Positions 7,675 to 15,803 of a DNA stretch of 64,000 nucleotides are shown one piece after another. Position 1 is the first letter of the stretch. Each line of letters opens with the position of its first letter. Origin of the DNA: Sphingobacterium sp. UGAL515B_05 (GTDB taxonomy: Bacteria; Bacteroidota; Bacteroidia; Sphingobacteriales; Sphingobacteriaceae); NCBI RefSeq assembly GCF_033097525.1, contig NZ_CP109907.1:5766001-5830000 (forward strand). The letters run 5' to 3'. Below the pieces are notes generated by a model. The model was not told the DNA's origin and made no database searches. It saw only the letters and a program-made list of their open reading frames with translations. A program made the position numbers and the translations under genes.

Positions 7675-8454
7675 TTATACTTTATAGTTTTCGGGATTAG
7701 CACTCTCAAAATATCCCTGTTCAGCATCTTTTTCCATGGACTCAACCATTTCTTGCGGAACCATATAAAGTGTAAGCATTTTTGCTTCCAGCTCCTTCAT
7801 TTTTTCCCTATCGTTTAAGGCATGGTACAGCTTAAACAGGATCTCATCTTCGGAAAGGAACTGATAAGGGTCACTTACGTAATGGCTTCTGAATGCAACA
7901 AATTCGTTTATTTTTTCAGCAGCCTTTTCATATTGATTAGTCCGTATCAATGAAGAATATAGTCGATTATATGCAAAAGAAAGCCATTGTCCAAATATTT
8001 TGCGCTGGTCATCCTGTGAATATTCATTTCGCCCAGTATCAAAATTAGCGAGCAGGTATTCGGCTTCTTTTATCGCATCGTCATAGCGTTCAAGCTTATA
8101 ATAAAGTAGTACAAGCCTCAGATATCCCATCTTAAAGGGTTGATTCTTGGAAATCGATTCTTTATAATACTTTTCCGCAAGTTCATCATTGCCTCTCTTT
8201 TCAGCAATCATTCCCTGCAATTCAAATGCTTCGGGATAATCTGGATCTTTTTCCAAAGCCTTCCTGCAATAGTCTTCTGCCGTATCGATAGAATCAGCAT
8301 CATAATATGCACTTCCCAAGAGAGCCAGATATTTCTTTTCTTCTGGAAATTCATTATTTAAAATATGTAAATTGGCGATAGCTTTCTCCGTCTCACCAAA
8401 CATTTTTTGGTTGCTTATTTTCTGCAATAACTTTTCTACTTCTTGTTCATTCAT
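7675..8454 (-). CDS. TPR-repeat protein of the T6SS cargo operon
   Basis: The 259-aa protein consists mainly of tetratricopeptide-type helix pairs; the clearest are the segments around KKYLALLGSAYYDADSIDTA, AEDYCRKALEKDPDYPEAFE and LQGMIAEKRGNDELAEKYYK (residues about 35-105). TPR repeats mediate protein-protein binding. No signal peptide, so it is probably cytoplasmic. It follows the putative effector gene by 28 bp in the same operon and could act as its chaperone/adaptor or immunity factor. That assignment is inferred from context only. Confidence 0.8.
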   Translation of the reverse strand: MNEQEVEKLLQKISNQKMFGETEKAIANLHILNNEFPEEKKYLALLGSAYYDADSIDTAEDYCRKALEKDPDYPEAFELQGMIAEKRGNDELAEKYYKESISKNQPFKMGYLRLVLLYYKLERYDDAIKEAEYLLANFDTGRNEYSQDDQRKIFGQWLSFAYNRLYSSLIRTNQYEKAAEKINEFVAFRSHYVSDPYQFLSEDEILFKLYHALNDREKMKELEAKMLTLYMVPQEMVESMEKDAEQGYFESANPENYKV

Positions 8455-8482
8455 TATTCAAATTTTATAATTGTAAGCAATT

Positions 8483-9202
8483 TTAACCCCTGAAAGTATT
8501 ACCAGCCGGAAATTTACCATGTGTGGCCACATATGCATCAATCAGCGACACTTCTTCAGCATTCGCCGTGGCGTAGTTCACATTTTGTACATACCATTCT
8601 TTTGGCAACAATTTTCCCGAAGTTAGACTGTTTAATATATATTCATCTTTATCTCCATGATATAATTGGAAAATTACTAAATATCGCGCATATACAGATT
8701 TAAAAGATGTCAATCCATATTTCCAGATCGCACCACTCATCATAAATTGGTTTACAAATCCGGCACCATAGGTGTAATTACGCATAAGTCCTGGAGTTCC
8801 AACGTGTAGATCATAAACGTTATATATGTCTTTTTCTCTTCTTCTTGTTCTTGGTTTTGTCTGCGGTACGCTGATCGGCGGTGCAATTGGAACCGTTATA
8901 GGTTCGTCAATAGGTATGTCCACAGGAGGCGGAACGGGTTTGGGCAACTCTTCATCCACTGTCGGCGGTGGTGCTGTCACGGGTGGTGCAGTGACAAATT
9001 CCCAGACTACCTTTGCTGCGTCTGCAATTGCATTGCCTACAGTTGAAAAGAAATCACATATATCATCCCAGAAATACCATATTGCGGCAATTGCGACAAC
9101 AGCTAAAATTATCCATCCAATAGGATTCCACGACATCGAAGTTCCGGCAGTCGTTGCACTGGCAAAAATACCGGAAGCACCGCCTGCTATTGCTAATTCC
9201 AT
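8483..9202 (-). CDS. Putative T6SS-associated effector: membrane segment, Pro-rich linker, unknown C-terminal domain
   Basis: The 239-aa protein has a Gly/Ala-rich start, a hydrophobic segment (WIILAVVAIAAIWYFW, about residues 30-46), then a Pro/Val-rich linker (residues about 72-122), a basic TRRR step and a C-terminal domain of about 110 residues beginning at YNVYDLHVGTPGLMRNYTYG and ending ATHGKFPAGN. This architecture, directly downstream of VgrG and a PAAR-like gene, is what one expects of a cargo effector with a variable toxic tip. I do not recognise the C-terminal domain and no catalytic motif is certain. It could also be a structural accessory protein. Confidence 0.65.
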   Translation of the reverse strand: MELAIAGGASGIFASATTAGTSMSWNPIGWIILAVVAIAAIWYFWDDICDFFSTVGNAIADAAKVVWEFVTAPPVTAPPPTVDEELPKPVPPPVDIPIDEPITVPIAPPISVPQTKPRTRRREKDIYNVYDLHVGTPGLMRNYTYGAGFVNQFMMSGAIWKYGLTSFKSVYARYLVIFQLYHGDKDEYILNSLTSGKLLPKEWYVQNVNYATANAEEVSLIDAYVATHGKFPAGNTFRG

Positions 9203-9220
9203 AGTTCGAATTTTTAAAAT

Positions 9221-9553
9221 TTATAATTGTCCCGAGTTTTTACAGCTTATAACACCTCCATAGGGACAGATACATTTTGACACATCTGATAGGGGCTTCT
9301 TATCCAGAACTTTAATCTTTGGCACTGTTTTAATCCATGTAAGGGGTACTCCCGAAAGTTCAAGATTTAACCTGCAGATTCCTTTTAATCCACATAGCCC
9401 GAAATTGGGGATATTCAGTCCAGCGACGTTATCCTTGTCAGTGGCAAACTTACCATCACGGAGCTTGATCTTTGGATTGGACGTAACAATCAGTGTAGAA
9501 CTCAATAGTCCTTTATCACAATCCAGTATAGCCTGATCTTTTATGTATTCCAT
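9221..9553 (-). CDS. PAAR-like protein, DUF4280 family
   Basis: The 110-aa protein has the DUF4280 pattern: an early acidic/cysteine strand (AILDCDKG), a TVTSNPKI-like strand, NFGLCGLKGICRLN in the middle and a cysteine-rich end CICPYGGVISCKNSGQL. DUF4280 proteins are the PAAR-like spike caps of Bacteroidota and other contractile injection systems; they sharpen the VgrG trimer and carry effectors. It lies 1 bp after the VgrG stop and 18 bp before the putative effector gene, the classical order for a delivery module. Confidence 0.85.
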   Translation of the reverse strand: MEYIKDQAILDCDKGLLSSTLIVTSNPKIKLRDGKFATDKDNVAGLNIPNFGLCGLKGICRLNLELSGVPLTWIKTVPKIKVLDKKPLSDVSKCICPYGGVISCKNSGQL

Positions 9554-9554
9554 C

Positions 9555-11654
9555 TTATGTAAGTTTTACCTCAATTCCACCTTTTACATTTATATTCTTG
9601 TCATTACTAATCGTAATATCACCACCTTTGGAGGTGATGTCTATCGTTCCGGAACCGCCGCCCTTTTCGGATGGCGTCGCATTTATTGCCAGATTATTGC
9701 TACCCGTTACGGTTATATCTTTTCCGGTCAGACTGATCGTACCGTCTTCTTTCATTTTTAAGGAACTGTTACCAATCGTAATTGTCAGGCTCTTTTTTCC
9801 TTTAAAACTGATATTTCCCTGGTCGTCCATATCAAAAATAGACGCAGCTGGATTGTTTTCTTTTGCTCCAACATTTATTGAACTCGTACTGCCAGCATTG
9901 ACCACGTGATTTAAGTTTGCATCGGTCGTCGCATTGCCAGTCCCGTCAAAATGCATATTTGCACCTCCCTTATCTTTTAGATTCATAGAACCAGCACCGT
10001 TATCATATTTTAGTTCAGCACCGCTCCTTCCACTGAATGACATAATATTATTTCCAGATCCGCCACCTGCTCCGGACCCGCCGTGAAAAAGTCCTCCCAT
10101 GACAAATGGTCGGTCAGGATGCTGATAGACAAAATTGACCATAACTTGATCCCCTACCTCGGGAACGGACATAAAGCCCCTATTCGTTTTCACGTCTTCA
10201 CTGCTGCCAGCATCCGGAGACATGACCCGAATAAACTCTGAACTATCCTTGCCCTGCTGCCAGTCAAATTGAACCTTAACCCTTCCCTGATTTAAAGGAT
10301 CGCTATTTGAAACTACCTTACCAAATTGTGGTTCGGCCTTTGGGACAATAAATTCCGGTCGGGGAATGTAACCCGAATCGGCCGCAATAGCTTCGAACCT
10401 TCCGCTGTAATACCCCCTTGCATCAACTTCATGTACCACTTCGGTCAATAGCAATCGTGTAAAATATGAAGTTTCACTGCTTTCAGCTTTTCGCATTTCC
10501 ATGTCTGCAGTACAGCCCGGATACAAAAAAGGTACAGTGGATATTCCTGTTGTGATGAACACCTCAGAAGCCTTACTCCCTGCAGTTCCTTTCTGCGACG
10601 ATTCAACATCCAAAAAGGAATTGGCTTTGATGGGTGCTACACGTAATGAAGGCGTTTTAAACGTTTTTACAGAAATTTCATAAGCTCTCTGCGCAATATC
10701 CGAGGTGTGTTTGATAGCCGGAATTCCCCCTGTCAGTTTCTCATTTTTACGGCTATTGTAACCGTAGAAAGAAGGCTTCACATGTTGGGCTTTCATCCGT
10801 ATCCTTACATCGCTCAGGTTTTTGCCATAGACCAGCTTTACAGGATTTTCAGCAGGTGGGAGCTTTCCGAAATGTAGAACCTCCCCATCATAGAAAAACT
10901 GTTCTCCATAAGCTTCCGCTACCCGTGCTAAATAATTGTAATGTGTTTCTTCATACTGCGAACTATAGCTTATATTACCAAAGCTTGCATCTACCCTGAA
11001 ATCAAATTTGCTCGGGTCAAGACCTTCGCTGATAACTTGCTGTGCAATGCTATTGAGACTGATTTCCTGTCCTCCGCCAAAACTTTGGGTATGCGGTGCC
11101 GCATCCAATAAGATCGTTGGACTTTCCCCAATAAGCACAATATTCCCCAGACTTCCCTGATCTTGGCTGAACCCTACCTCGGTCACTACGCCGACAAAGT
11201 TTCGCTCCGGGCTCTGCTGTACATCCTTATATCTGAACACAACAGTAATCCGCTTTCCTAGGAAATTTTGTGCCTCTTCCAAATTGTGATTTTCAGCCTC
11301 TCCCAAGGTGTCATGTGCTAAGGTCAGCTCAAATGTATGATGCTTTATAGCGCTCTGTACAAGCTTAAAATGCTTAAAAAACCGAATGGAAGTACCCTCA
11401 ACAACAATTTCAAGCTTTACCAAGCGATTCAGTCCCGTCACTTCATTTTCAACAATTGCATTTGCATTATAAATTTTTGAAGTCGGCTGGTCTTTCCAGA
11501 GTTTCCCTTTCGTTAGGGACTTTTCATTCTTCTGTATAGGCTTGTCAAAGAAAGTATTCTTTTCGGCCATTTCTTGTGTAATATTAACAGTTGGTTTGTT
11601 ACTTTCTCCTCCAACTGCTGAGGAATCTATATGATCCATATCTTTCTGAAACAT
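9555..11654 (-). CDS. vgrG: Type VI secretion tip protein VgrG
   Basis: The 699-aa protein has the gp27-like region (FKHFKLVQSAIKHHTFELTL near residue 90, YEETHYNYLARVAEAYGEQF near 235-255), the gp5 OB-fold (SNSDPLNQGRVKVQFDWQQG, then PEVGDQVMVNFVYQHPDRPF and VMGGLFHGG) and a C-terminal beta-helix built of repeated DITITG-like strands. It forms the trimeric puncturing spike of a type VI secretion system. No other T6SS structural genes (sheath, baseplate, Hcp, ClpV) are in the window, so this is an orphan tip operon that would need an apparatus elsewhere in the cell. It is the first gene of the minus-strand operon. Confidence 0.93.
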   Translation of the reverse strand: MFQKDMDHIDSSAVGGESNKPTVNITQEMAEKNTFFDKPIQKNEKSLTKGKLWKDQPTSKIYNANAIVENEVTGLNRLVKLEIVVEGTSIRFFKHFKLVQSAIKHHTFELTLAHDTLGEAENHNLEEAQNFLGKRITVVFRYKDVQQSPERNFVGVVTEVGFSQDQGSLGNIVLIGESPTILLDAAPHTQSFGGGQEISLNSIAQQVISEGLDPSKFDFRVDASFGNISYSSQYEETHYNYLARVAEAYGEQFFYDGEVLHFGKLPPAENPVKLVYGKNLSDVRIRMKAQHVKPSFYGYNSRKNEKLTGGIPAIKHTSDIAQRAYEISVKTFKTPSLRVAPIKANSFLDVESSQKGTAGSKASEVFITTGISTVPFLYPGCTADMEMRKAESSETSYFTRLLLTEVVHEVDARGYYSGRFEAIAADSGYIPRPEFIVPKAEPQFGKVVSNSDPLNQGRVKVQFDWQQGKDSSEFIRVMSPDAGSSEDVKTNRGFMSVPEVGDQVMVNFVYQHPDRPFVMGGLFHGGSGAGGGSGNNIMSFSGRSGAELKYDNGAGSMNLKDKGGANMHFDGTGNATTDANLNHVVNAGSTSSINVGAKENNPAASIFDMDDQGNISFKGKKSLTITIGNSSLKMKEDGTISLTGKDITVTGSNNLAINATPSEKGGGSGTIDITSKGGDITISNDKNINVKGGIEVKLT

Positions 11655-12276
11655 ACATATCTATTTTTTCATTTATGTAATTACAATGATATTCTACCTG
11701 TATATGGTGAGACTATTTATTCAGGCATCCAGTCAATAAGATAAAATCCTCATATGAGATGTAGGAATTTATGACTGTTCTGAGAAGGATTCGTACAAAT
11801 TTCAAAAGGTTGAAACTCTTTTCTATGTGCAGGGATGCACGCTTATATGATATAAATTTATATTCTTTTTCATAAATTAATGTGATTTTGGTTTTGCAAT
11901 ATAGTCTATTGAAAAATCACAGCAAAATGATTTACACACTTTTTTAGAAAGTGTCGTAATTCTACTATCTGTCTATGATGCAACAATTTTGGTCAGAAAA
12001 ATTGGAGTTAATTTGCAGTTACAGCCCATCTATAATGATCCGTTCCTAAACTGTTCTTTTGCTTTTTCTATTTTTTCTACCCTGTAGACGTACACTATAA
12101 TCGGTTAGCTTTCTTCATCAGTTCCTTCATATTCTAAAAGGTCAAAAAAATGGGGTTTCGGTTCCCTCACAACACGGCCAGTCCAAGCAATAGTTACTTG
12201 ATCTTTCATAAACGGCTAAATATAGTATAGATAATATAAGAAAAATTGCGGGAACCCGTAAGGAGATATTCTAAAT
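11655..12276. other. 622-bp region without a large gene
   Basis: AT-rich spacer between the VgrG start and the AraC-type regulator stop. It must hold the vgrG promoter (minus strand). A perfect 14-bp palindrome ATATAAATTTATAT lies at 11850-11863, about 200 bp upstream of vgrG. A 34-aa ORF at 12105-12209 is the only short frame that looks like protein. Nothing else supported. Confidence 0.6.
12105..12209 (-). CDS. Candidate 34-aa peptide
   Basis: ATG at 12207-12209 opens a 34-codon frame ending at TAA 12105-12107. The translation is protein-like: MKDQVTIAWTGRVVREPKPH followed by FFDLLEYEGTDEES. The acidic amphipathic end is unusual for random AT-rich sequence. No ribosome-binding site is evident and no homologue is recognised, so it could also be a fragment of a lost gene. 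It stands alone between two operons. Confidence 0.3.
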   Translation of the reverse strand: MKDQVTIAWTGRVVREPKPHFFDLLEYEGTDEES

Positions 12277-14007
12277 TTATTCATTTAAAGATATAGCAGC
12301 AGTATCCATTTCTGATTTTACTTTGTTTAGATATTGTGTAAAATTCATTCCTGTGACCTGCATAAATACTTTTGAAAAATTAGTCCGTGATGAAATTCCG
12401 CACTTTTTTGCCAGTGCATCACTGGTAAATTTATGATATTCAGGATCGGTATCAAGTTTTTCAGTAATATATTTAATCCGTAACTCGCAGAGGTATAGAT
12501 GAAAATTCACTCCCTTATGTGCCTGAATGATTTCGGATAGATAATTGTGGTTTACACCAAAACTTTTGGCCATTGATTTAAGCTTCACGTGCTCCATAAG
12601 ATAGTCATGATTTGCTTCAAAATCGCTCAGTTTGTTAAGAACGTCCTCAACAATACTATTACCTATATCCGTTTTCTTGTATGTTCGCATCCTGAATACC
12701 CCTTCACCGGGCAAATTCAACGTTCCTCCTGCAAGGTTTATCCCTAAAATGCTATTACGACCCATAACTGTCCTTCTGGATCTCACCCTCAAAAGCAGAT
12801 AAAACGCTCCAAAAGAAAAAATAAATAGTACGATCATATAAACGGTCCCTCTAATCCAGGATAGCCGCTGTAATTTATCCTTCTCCTGTAAAAGTTTATC
12901 TGCATCATATTCATGATGGATCTTTGAAGAGAGGTAAACGAAATCTTCTTCAAGAATTTTATCGACCTTAATAAGCTGTTTAGTATAGTATAATGATTTC
13001 GTAGTATCTTTTTGATCAGCATAATAATCTATCAGATCAACATATATATGTCTTACTTCCGGCAGAATAAAATTATGCTTTACAAAAATTGAATCTATCT
13101 TTTCAAAATCCCTGACCGCTGCTCCTTTATTCCCCTGCTCCAAATTGGCTCTGCCAAGGTAGGAATACGATACCGTTAACCATGCAAAGTCATTCACCTT
13201 GATCAGTTCTGATAAAGAACTGTTCAACATTTTGACCGCATTGCCATAATGTTTGTTCCGAAATCCGCGGATACCCTCCTCTTTGAGGAAATAACTATGT
13301 TCCTGCTTGTAATCCGCATTTTTCGATGATCCGGCAAGCCCTACCCCAATCAGAGAGTCAGCCTTTTTATAATCGTCCAGTTTGCGGTAACAGACGACCA
13401 TTTGATGGATCGTATTCAAGTACCCTCTTTGATTTCCGTACATCAAATTTGGATGCTGATACTTCTTGATCTCACCTTCAAAAAATGCTCTTCCCTCCTC
13501 AAAATCATTAAGTGCTTCCCTGTAATAACCGATATAGCTTTTAACAACACCCATATGATAATTCAGCTTGTTTCTATAATATGGATCTTTATTGCTTTTA
13601 TTCTTTTCAAAAGCTTTTAAATATTCATTCAGGGCAAGCTTATATTTTTTAAGATAGAAATAATAAACCACTCCTTTGCTCAGATATGCACTGCTCAATA
13701 AGCTATCGTTCTTAATTGCCTTTGCAACATAGATCGCACTGTCCGCATATTTCAGTTTGACCTGCGGATCAACCGAATAATAGCGGGCATCTTTATAGCC
13801 TAAAAAGAGCTGCGTATTATTATTTTCAAGTTTTGCCTTGCGGATAAGCTTTCCTACTAGCGGAAGTGCAGCTGCATCATTTTCTGGAAGGTTCTCATAT
13901 TGACGCTGAATGAGATAAAAATCGCTCAGCTTTTCTTGCTGGGCAAACAGCAATTCGCACAGAAAAAGTAATATGATTGATAAAAAATGAATTTGTGGGC
14001 GGTTCAT
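12277..14007 (-). CDS. TPR-containing membrane regulator with AraC-type DNA-binding domain
   Basis: The 576-aa protein starts with a signal-anchor (HFLSIILLFLCELLFAQ), then carries TPR-like helix pairs through about residue 370 (for example SAYLSKGVVYYFYLKKYKLA), a membrane helix (TVYMIVLFIFSFGAFYLLL, about residues 387-407) and a C-terminal AraC/XylS-type helix-turn-helix pair (MAKSFGVNHNYLSEIIQAHK and ALAKKCGISSRTNFSKVF). Such Bacteroidota proteins sense a periplasmic signal through the TPR part and bind DNA from the membrane. It is divergent from the lipoprotein/MauE/peptide genes at 14391-15625, its likely targets; repeats that could be its sites lie in between. Confidence 0.87.
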   Translation of the reverse strand: MNRPQIHFLSIILLFLCELLFAQQEKLSDFYLIQRQYENLPENDAAALPLVGKLIRKAKLENNNTQLFLGYKDARYYSVDPQVKLKYADSAIYVAKAIKNDSLLSSAYLSKGVVYYFYLKKYKLALNEYLKAFEKNKSNKDPYYRNKLNYHMGVVKSYIGYYREALNDFEEGRAFFEGEIKKYQHPNLMYGNQRGYLNTIHQMVVCYRKLDDYKKADSLIGVGLAGSSKNADYKQEHSYFLKEEGIRGFRNKHYGNAVKMLNSSLSELIKVNDFAWLTVSYSYLGRANLEQGNKGAAVRDFEKIDSIFVKHNFILPEVRHIYVDLIDYYADQKDTTKSLYYTKQLIKVDKILEEDFVYLSSKIHHEYDADKLLQEKDKLQRLSWIRGTVYMIVLFIFSFGAFYLLLRVRSRRTVMGRNSILGINLAGGTLNLPGEGVFRMRTYKKTDIGNSIVEDVLNKLSDFEANHDYLMEHVKLKSMAKSFGVNHNYLSEIIQAHKGVNFHLYLCELRIKYITEKLDTDPEYHKFTSDALAKKCGISSRTNFSKVFMQVTGMNFTQYLNKVKSEMDTAAISLNE

Positions 14008-14143
14008 GGCTAAATATTACTATAAAATTAAGAAAATTTCCCATATACCACACAACCCAAAATCATGGTTAACCGAAAAAGCATTTTACAAAGCAGCACA
14101 CTGCATATCAATTAATTACGAAATATTCCAAGCAAATCGAAAG

Positions 14144-14185
14144 TGTGAATTTGCGTTCTAATACATGTGAATGCTTTCTAATACA
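14144..14185. repeat. Two abutting copies of a TGTGAA...TTCTAATACA repeat
   Basis: Copy 1 is 14144-14165 (22 bp), copy 2 is 14166-14185 (20 bp); they share TGTGAAT, GC and TTCTAATACA. A third copy (17 of 20 positions equal to copy 2) lies at 14641-14660. Direct repeats spaced about two helical turns are typical for AraC-type regulators, and one such regulator is encoded next door. Confidence 0.6.
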
Positions 14186-14278
14186 CTTCAAAAATACCCC
14201 CGATTCAACATTTTTTCGCAAAAATATTAGGTGACTTTTTCTCAATTATTTACATCCGCCGTAGGGGCCAATTAATTG

Positions 14279-14311
14279 GTGTGCATTTGATAAGTGAGAC
14301 CACAAGTTGTT
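14279..14311. repeat. 33-bp upstream element, copy 1
   Basis: Begins GTGTGCATTTG and contains TGAGAC and ACAAGTT; 26 of 33 positions match the copy at 14661-14693. It lies 80 bp before the lipoprotein start. The matching copy precedes the MauE-like gene. Confidence 0.55.
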
Positions 14312-14390
14312 TTAACCTATCCCAAAGACTGATAATTTGGACCACAGAATTCAACCACGTCTCGGCCGAGATAATCTAAAAAATTTTACA

Positions 14391-14639
14391 ATGAAAAAAA
14401 CAACGGTTATCTCAATATTGATAATCCTCTTCACCCTCTGCGCATTACAATCATGCAGACAGGATGAAATGGATTTAGTACCAGAAAGTAACAGTCTGGT
14501 GGAAAAAGAAAATCAGCAAAAGCTCTATTTAAAAACAGAGAATGACACTTTGCAAACAACATCAAATTTAAGTTTTGACGTGGACGGAAATGAGATCAAA
14601 GATCCACCACCAAAAGACAAGGATCAATGGAAACATTAA
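14391..14639 (+). CDS. Small lipoprotein, 82 aa
   Basis: Started at ATG 14391, the protein is MKKTTVISILIILFTLCALQ followed by SC, a lipoprotein signal with cysteine at residue 22. The frame is open to an upstream ATG at 14337, but that adds a charged non-hydrophobic leader in front of the signal peptide and is unlikely. The mature part is short, acidic and Lys-rich and ends in a proline-rich DPPPKDKDQW. Function unknown. It precedes the MauE-like gene by 176 bp and is flanked by the repeated regulatory elements described nearby. Confidence 0.75.
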   Translation: MKKTTVISILIILFTLCALQSCRQDEMDLVPESNSLVEKENQQKLYLKTENDTLQTTSNLSFDVDGNEIKDPPPKDKDQWKH

Positions 14640-14640
14640 C

Positions 14641-14693
14641 TGTGAAAATTTTCTAATACAGTGTGCATTTGTATTCTGAGACAACAAGTTCTT
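14641..14693. repeat. Second set of regulatory repeats (20-bp plus 33-bp elements)
   Basis: 14641-14660 reads TGTGAAAATTTTCTAATACA and matches the repeats at 14144-14185; 14661-14693 matches the 33-bp element at 14279-14311. Here the two are fused end to end, 123 bp before the MauE-like gene. The rest of the 176-bp spacer holds nothing else obvious. Confidence 0.55.
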
Positions 14694-14815
14694 GCATTTA
14701 AGCCAAAAGGCATTCTAAATTTGATGAAATAGAAATTTTGAAAATAGATTTTTATTTCCGCGAAAATGCAAGTGACCAATTAAAGCATATATAACAACCA
14801 CCAAACAATCACATC

Positions 14816-15265
14816 ATGAGAATTAAGAATATCATTTCAGAACTGATCATATTTATCCTCATTCTTGTATGGGCGTACACCTTCGCCAGTAAAATCTTTG
14901 ATTTCGACACGTTCAATAGGCAAATTAAAGGTGCTTACCTGTTATCTGCAGGAGGAGCTGTCTTACCTTATGTTTTACAGGCTGTACACCTCGGGATTGT
15001 TATACTGCTGCTAAACAAGAAGTGGAGAAGATTGGGATTATTGACTTCCCTCTCTGTCATGATCCTTTATACTGCATACCTCATTTATATTTTAAAATTT
15101 GCACCGAGCATTCCATGCTCATGTATTGCAGTTTTTAAAGGTATGAACTGGAACGACCAACTGTATTTTAATTTCATTGCACTGGCAATTAATACTATTG
15201 GTCTGATCACTTTTTCATCGCTAAAGCGAGCCCCACACGATAGTGTTCAGACCACTTATAACTAA
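14816..15265 (+). CDS. MauE/DoxX-like redox membrane protein
   Basis: The 149-aa protein has four predicted membrane helices (around residues 7-26, 43-66, 74-96, 117-138) and the motif PSIPCSC between helices 3 and 4. That CxC pair with four helices is the MauE-type signature; MauE family proteins are thought to pass electrons across the membrane for disulfide formation in partner proteins. It sits just before a small exported peptide with two cysteines (15362-15625), which may be its partner. A longer relative with the same PCSC motif is encoded at 54649-56175. Confidence 0.8.
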   Translation: MRIKNIISELIIFILILVWAYTFASKIFDFDTFNRQIKGAYLLSAGGAVLPYVLQAVHLGIVILLLNKKWRRLGLLTSLSVMILYTAYLIYILKFAPSIPCSCIAVFKGMNWNDQLYFNFIALAINTIGLITFSSLKRAPHDSVQTTYN

Positions 15266-15282
15266 ACTAATAACCAACAGGG

Positions 15283-15328
15283 GTAGCCGAAAACCTGAAC
15301 CAAGAGTAGGCGAAAAACTAACCAAAGT
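15283..15328. repeat. Tandem 23-bp direct repeat upstream of exported peptide gene
   Basis: Copies at 15283-15305 and 15306-15328 share GTAG.CGAAAA.CT.A.C..AG. They end 33 bp before the peptide start codon. Candidate binding site for a regulator, or a leader-RNA element. Confidence 0.45.
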
Positions 15329-15361
15329 TTAGCTTTTTGATTTATAAAAGCACCAAACATC

Positions 15362-15625
15362 ATGAAATCACTAAGAATTACTCTAGGAGTTGCAGCAATT
15401 GCAATTGGAAGTTTCGCAGCTTTCTCTTTTGCTCCCGCAAGTAGCAGTGCAAAAGTAGCTTTACAAGAATTTTATGTGAATCCAGACGGTTCACAAGGAG
15501 CCCAAGTTACGGGTAACAATCAATGCAAGGATCAAACACAGATCTTATGCTCACAGGAGTACGATACCTCGACCGGCGAACCAACAGGAAATACTAGCAG
15601 AATGCATAGAGGTCCTCGTAACTAA
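15362..15625 (+). CDS. Small exported two-cysteine peptide
   Basis: The 87-aa product has a clear Sec signal peptide (LRITLGVAAIAIGSFAAFSF, then APASSSA) and a mature part of about 57 residues with exactly two cysteines (NNQCKDQTQILCSQEY). It resembles the DUF6520-type small Bacteroidota exported proteins, though I cannot confirm the family. It lies 96 bp after a MauE-like gene, the same pairing seen at 54363-56175. A strong terminator follows directly. The cysteine pair suggests an oxidised, exported peptide of unknown purpose. Confidence 0.75.
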   Translation: MKSLRITLGVAAIAIGSFAAFSFAPASSSAKVALQEFYVNPDGSQGAQVTGNNQCKDQTQILCSQEYDTSTGEPTGNTSRMHRGPRN

Positions 15626-15634
15626 TAAAAAATT

Positions 15635-15658
15635 AGACTGCTATGAGCAGTCTTTTTT
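15635..15658 (+). terminator. Intrinsic terminator after exported peptide gene
   Basis: AGACTGCT/AGCAGTCT stem (15635-15653) with ATG loop, followed by a run of six T (15653-15658). It ends the plus-strand lipoprotein/MauE/peptide group. Confidence 0.85.
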
Positions 15659-15769
15659 ACATATGCATTCTTTACAAGAAGCTATTCTATTTAAAATTTC
15701 TAGATTTCATCCCCGTAAGGAAAATGCACCAAATAGGTTTATACCATGAAAGGATGAAAATTAAATTTA

Positions 15770-15803
15770 CTACTACCCCAAAATTGGGGTAGTAGCGTTT
15801 TTA
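15770..15803 (-). terminator. Terminator downstream of the sigma/SusCD operon
   Basis: Perfect 12-bp stem CTACTACCCCAA/TTGGGGTAGTAG (15770-15795) with a 2-nt centre, directly beyond the stop of the thioredoxin-like gene. T-rich on both sides (plus: CGTTTTTA; minus: AGTAAATTTAATTTTC), so it may work in both directions. Confidence 0.75.

Larger units (their letters stand above)
14008..14390. promoter_or_regulatory. Divergent regulatory region between AraC-type regulator and lipoprotein gene
   Basis: A 383-bp region with no gene. It holds two abutting repeats of the form TGTGAAT..GC.TTCTAATACA (14144-14165 and 14166-14185) and a 33-bp element starting GTGTGCATTTG (14279-14311). Both elements recur together 3' of the lipoprotein gene (14641-14693). 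It must contain promoters in both directions. Confidence 0.55.

Noticed and set aside
8826..9263. 145-codon plus-strand frame
   Set aside because: It is the antisense of the proline-rich linker of the effector gene; its Gly/Thr/Ser runs are a by-product of that composition.
11850..11863. 14-bp ATATAAATTTATAT palindrome as an operator
   Set aside because: In such AT-rich DNA a palindrome of only A and T is expected by chance and it is far from the vgrG start.
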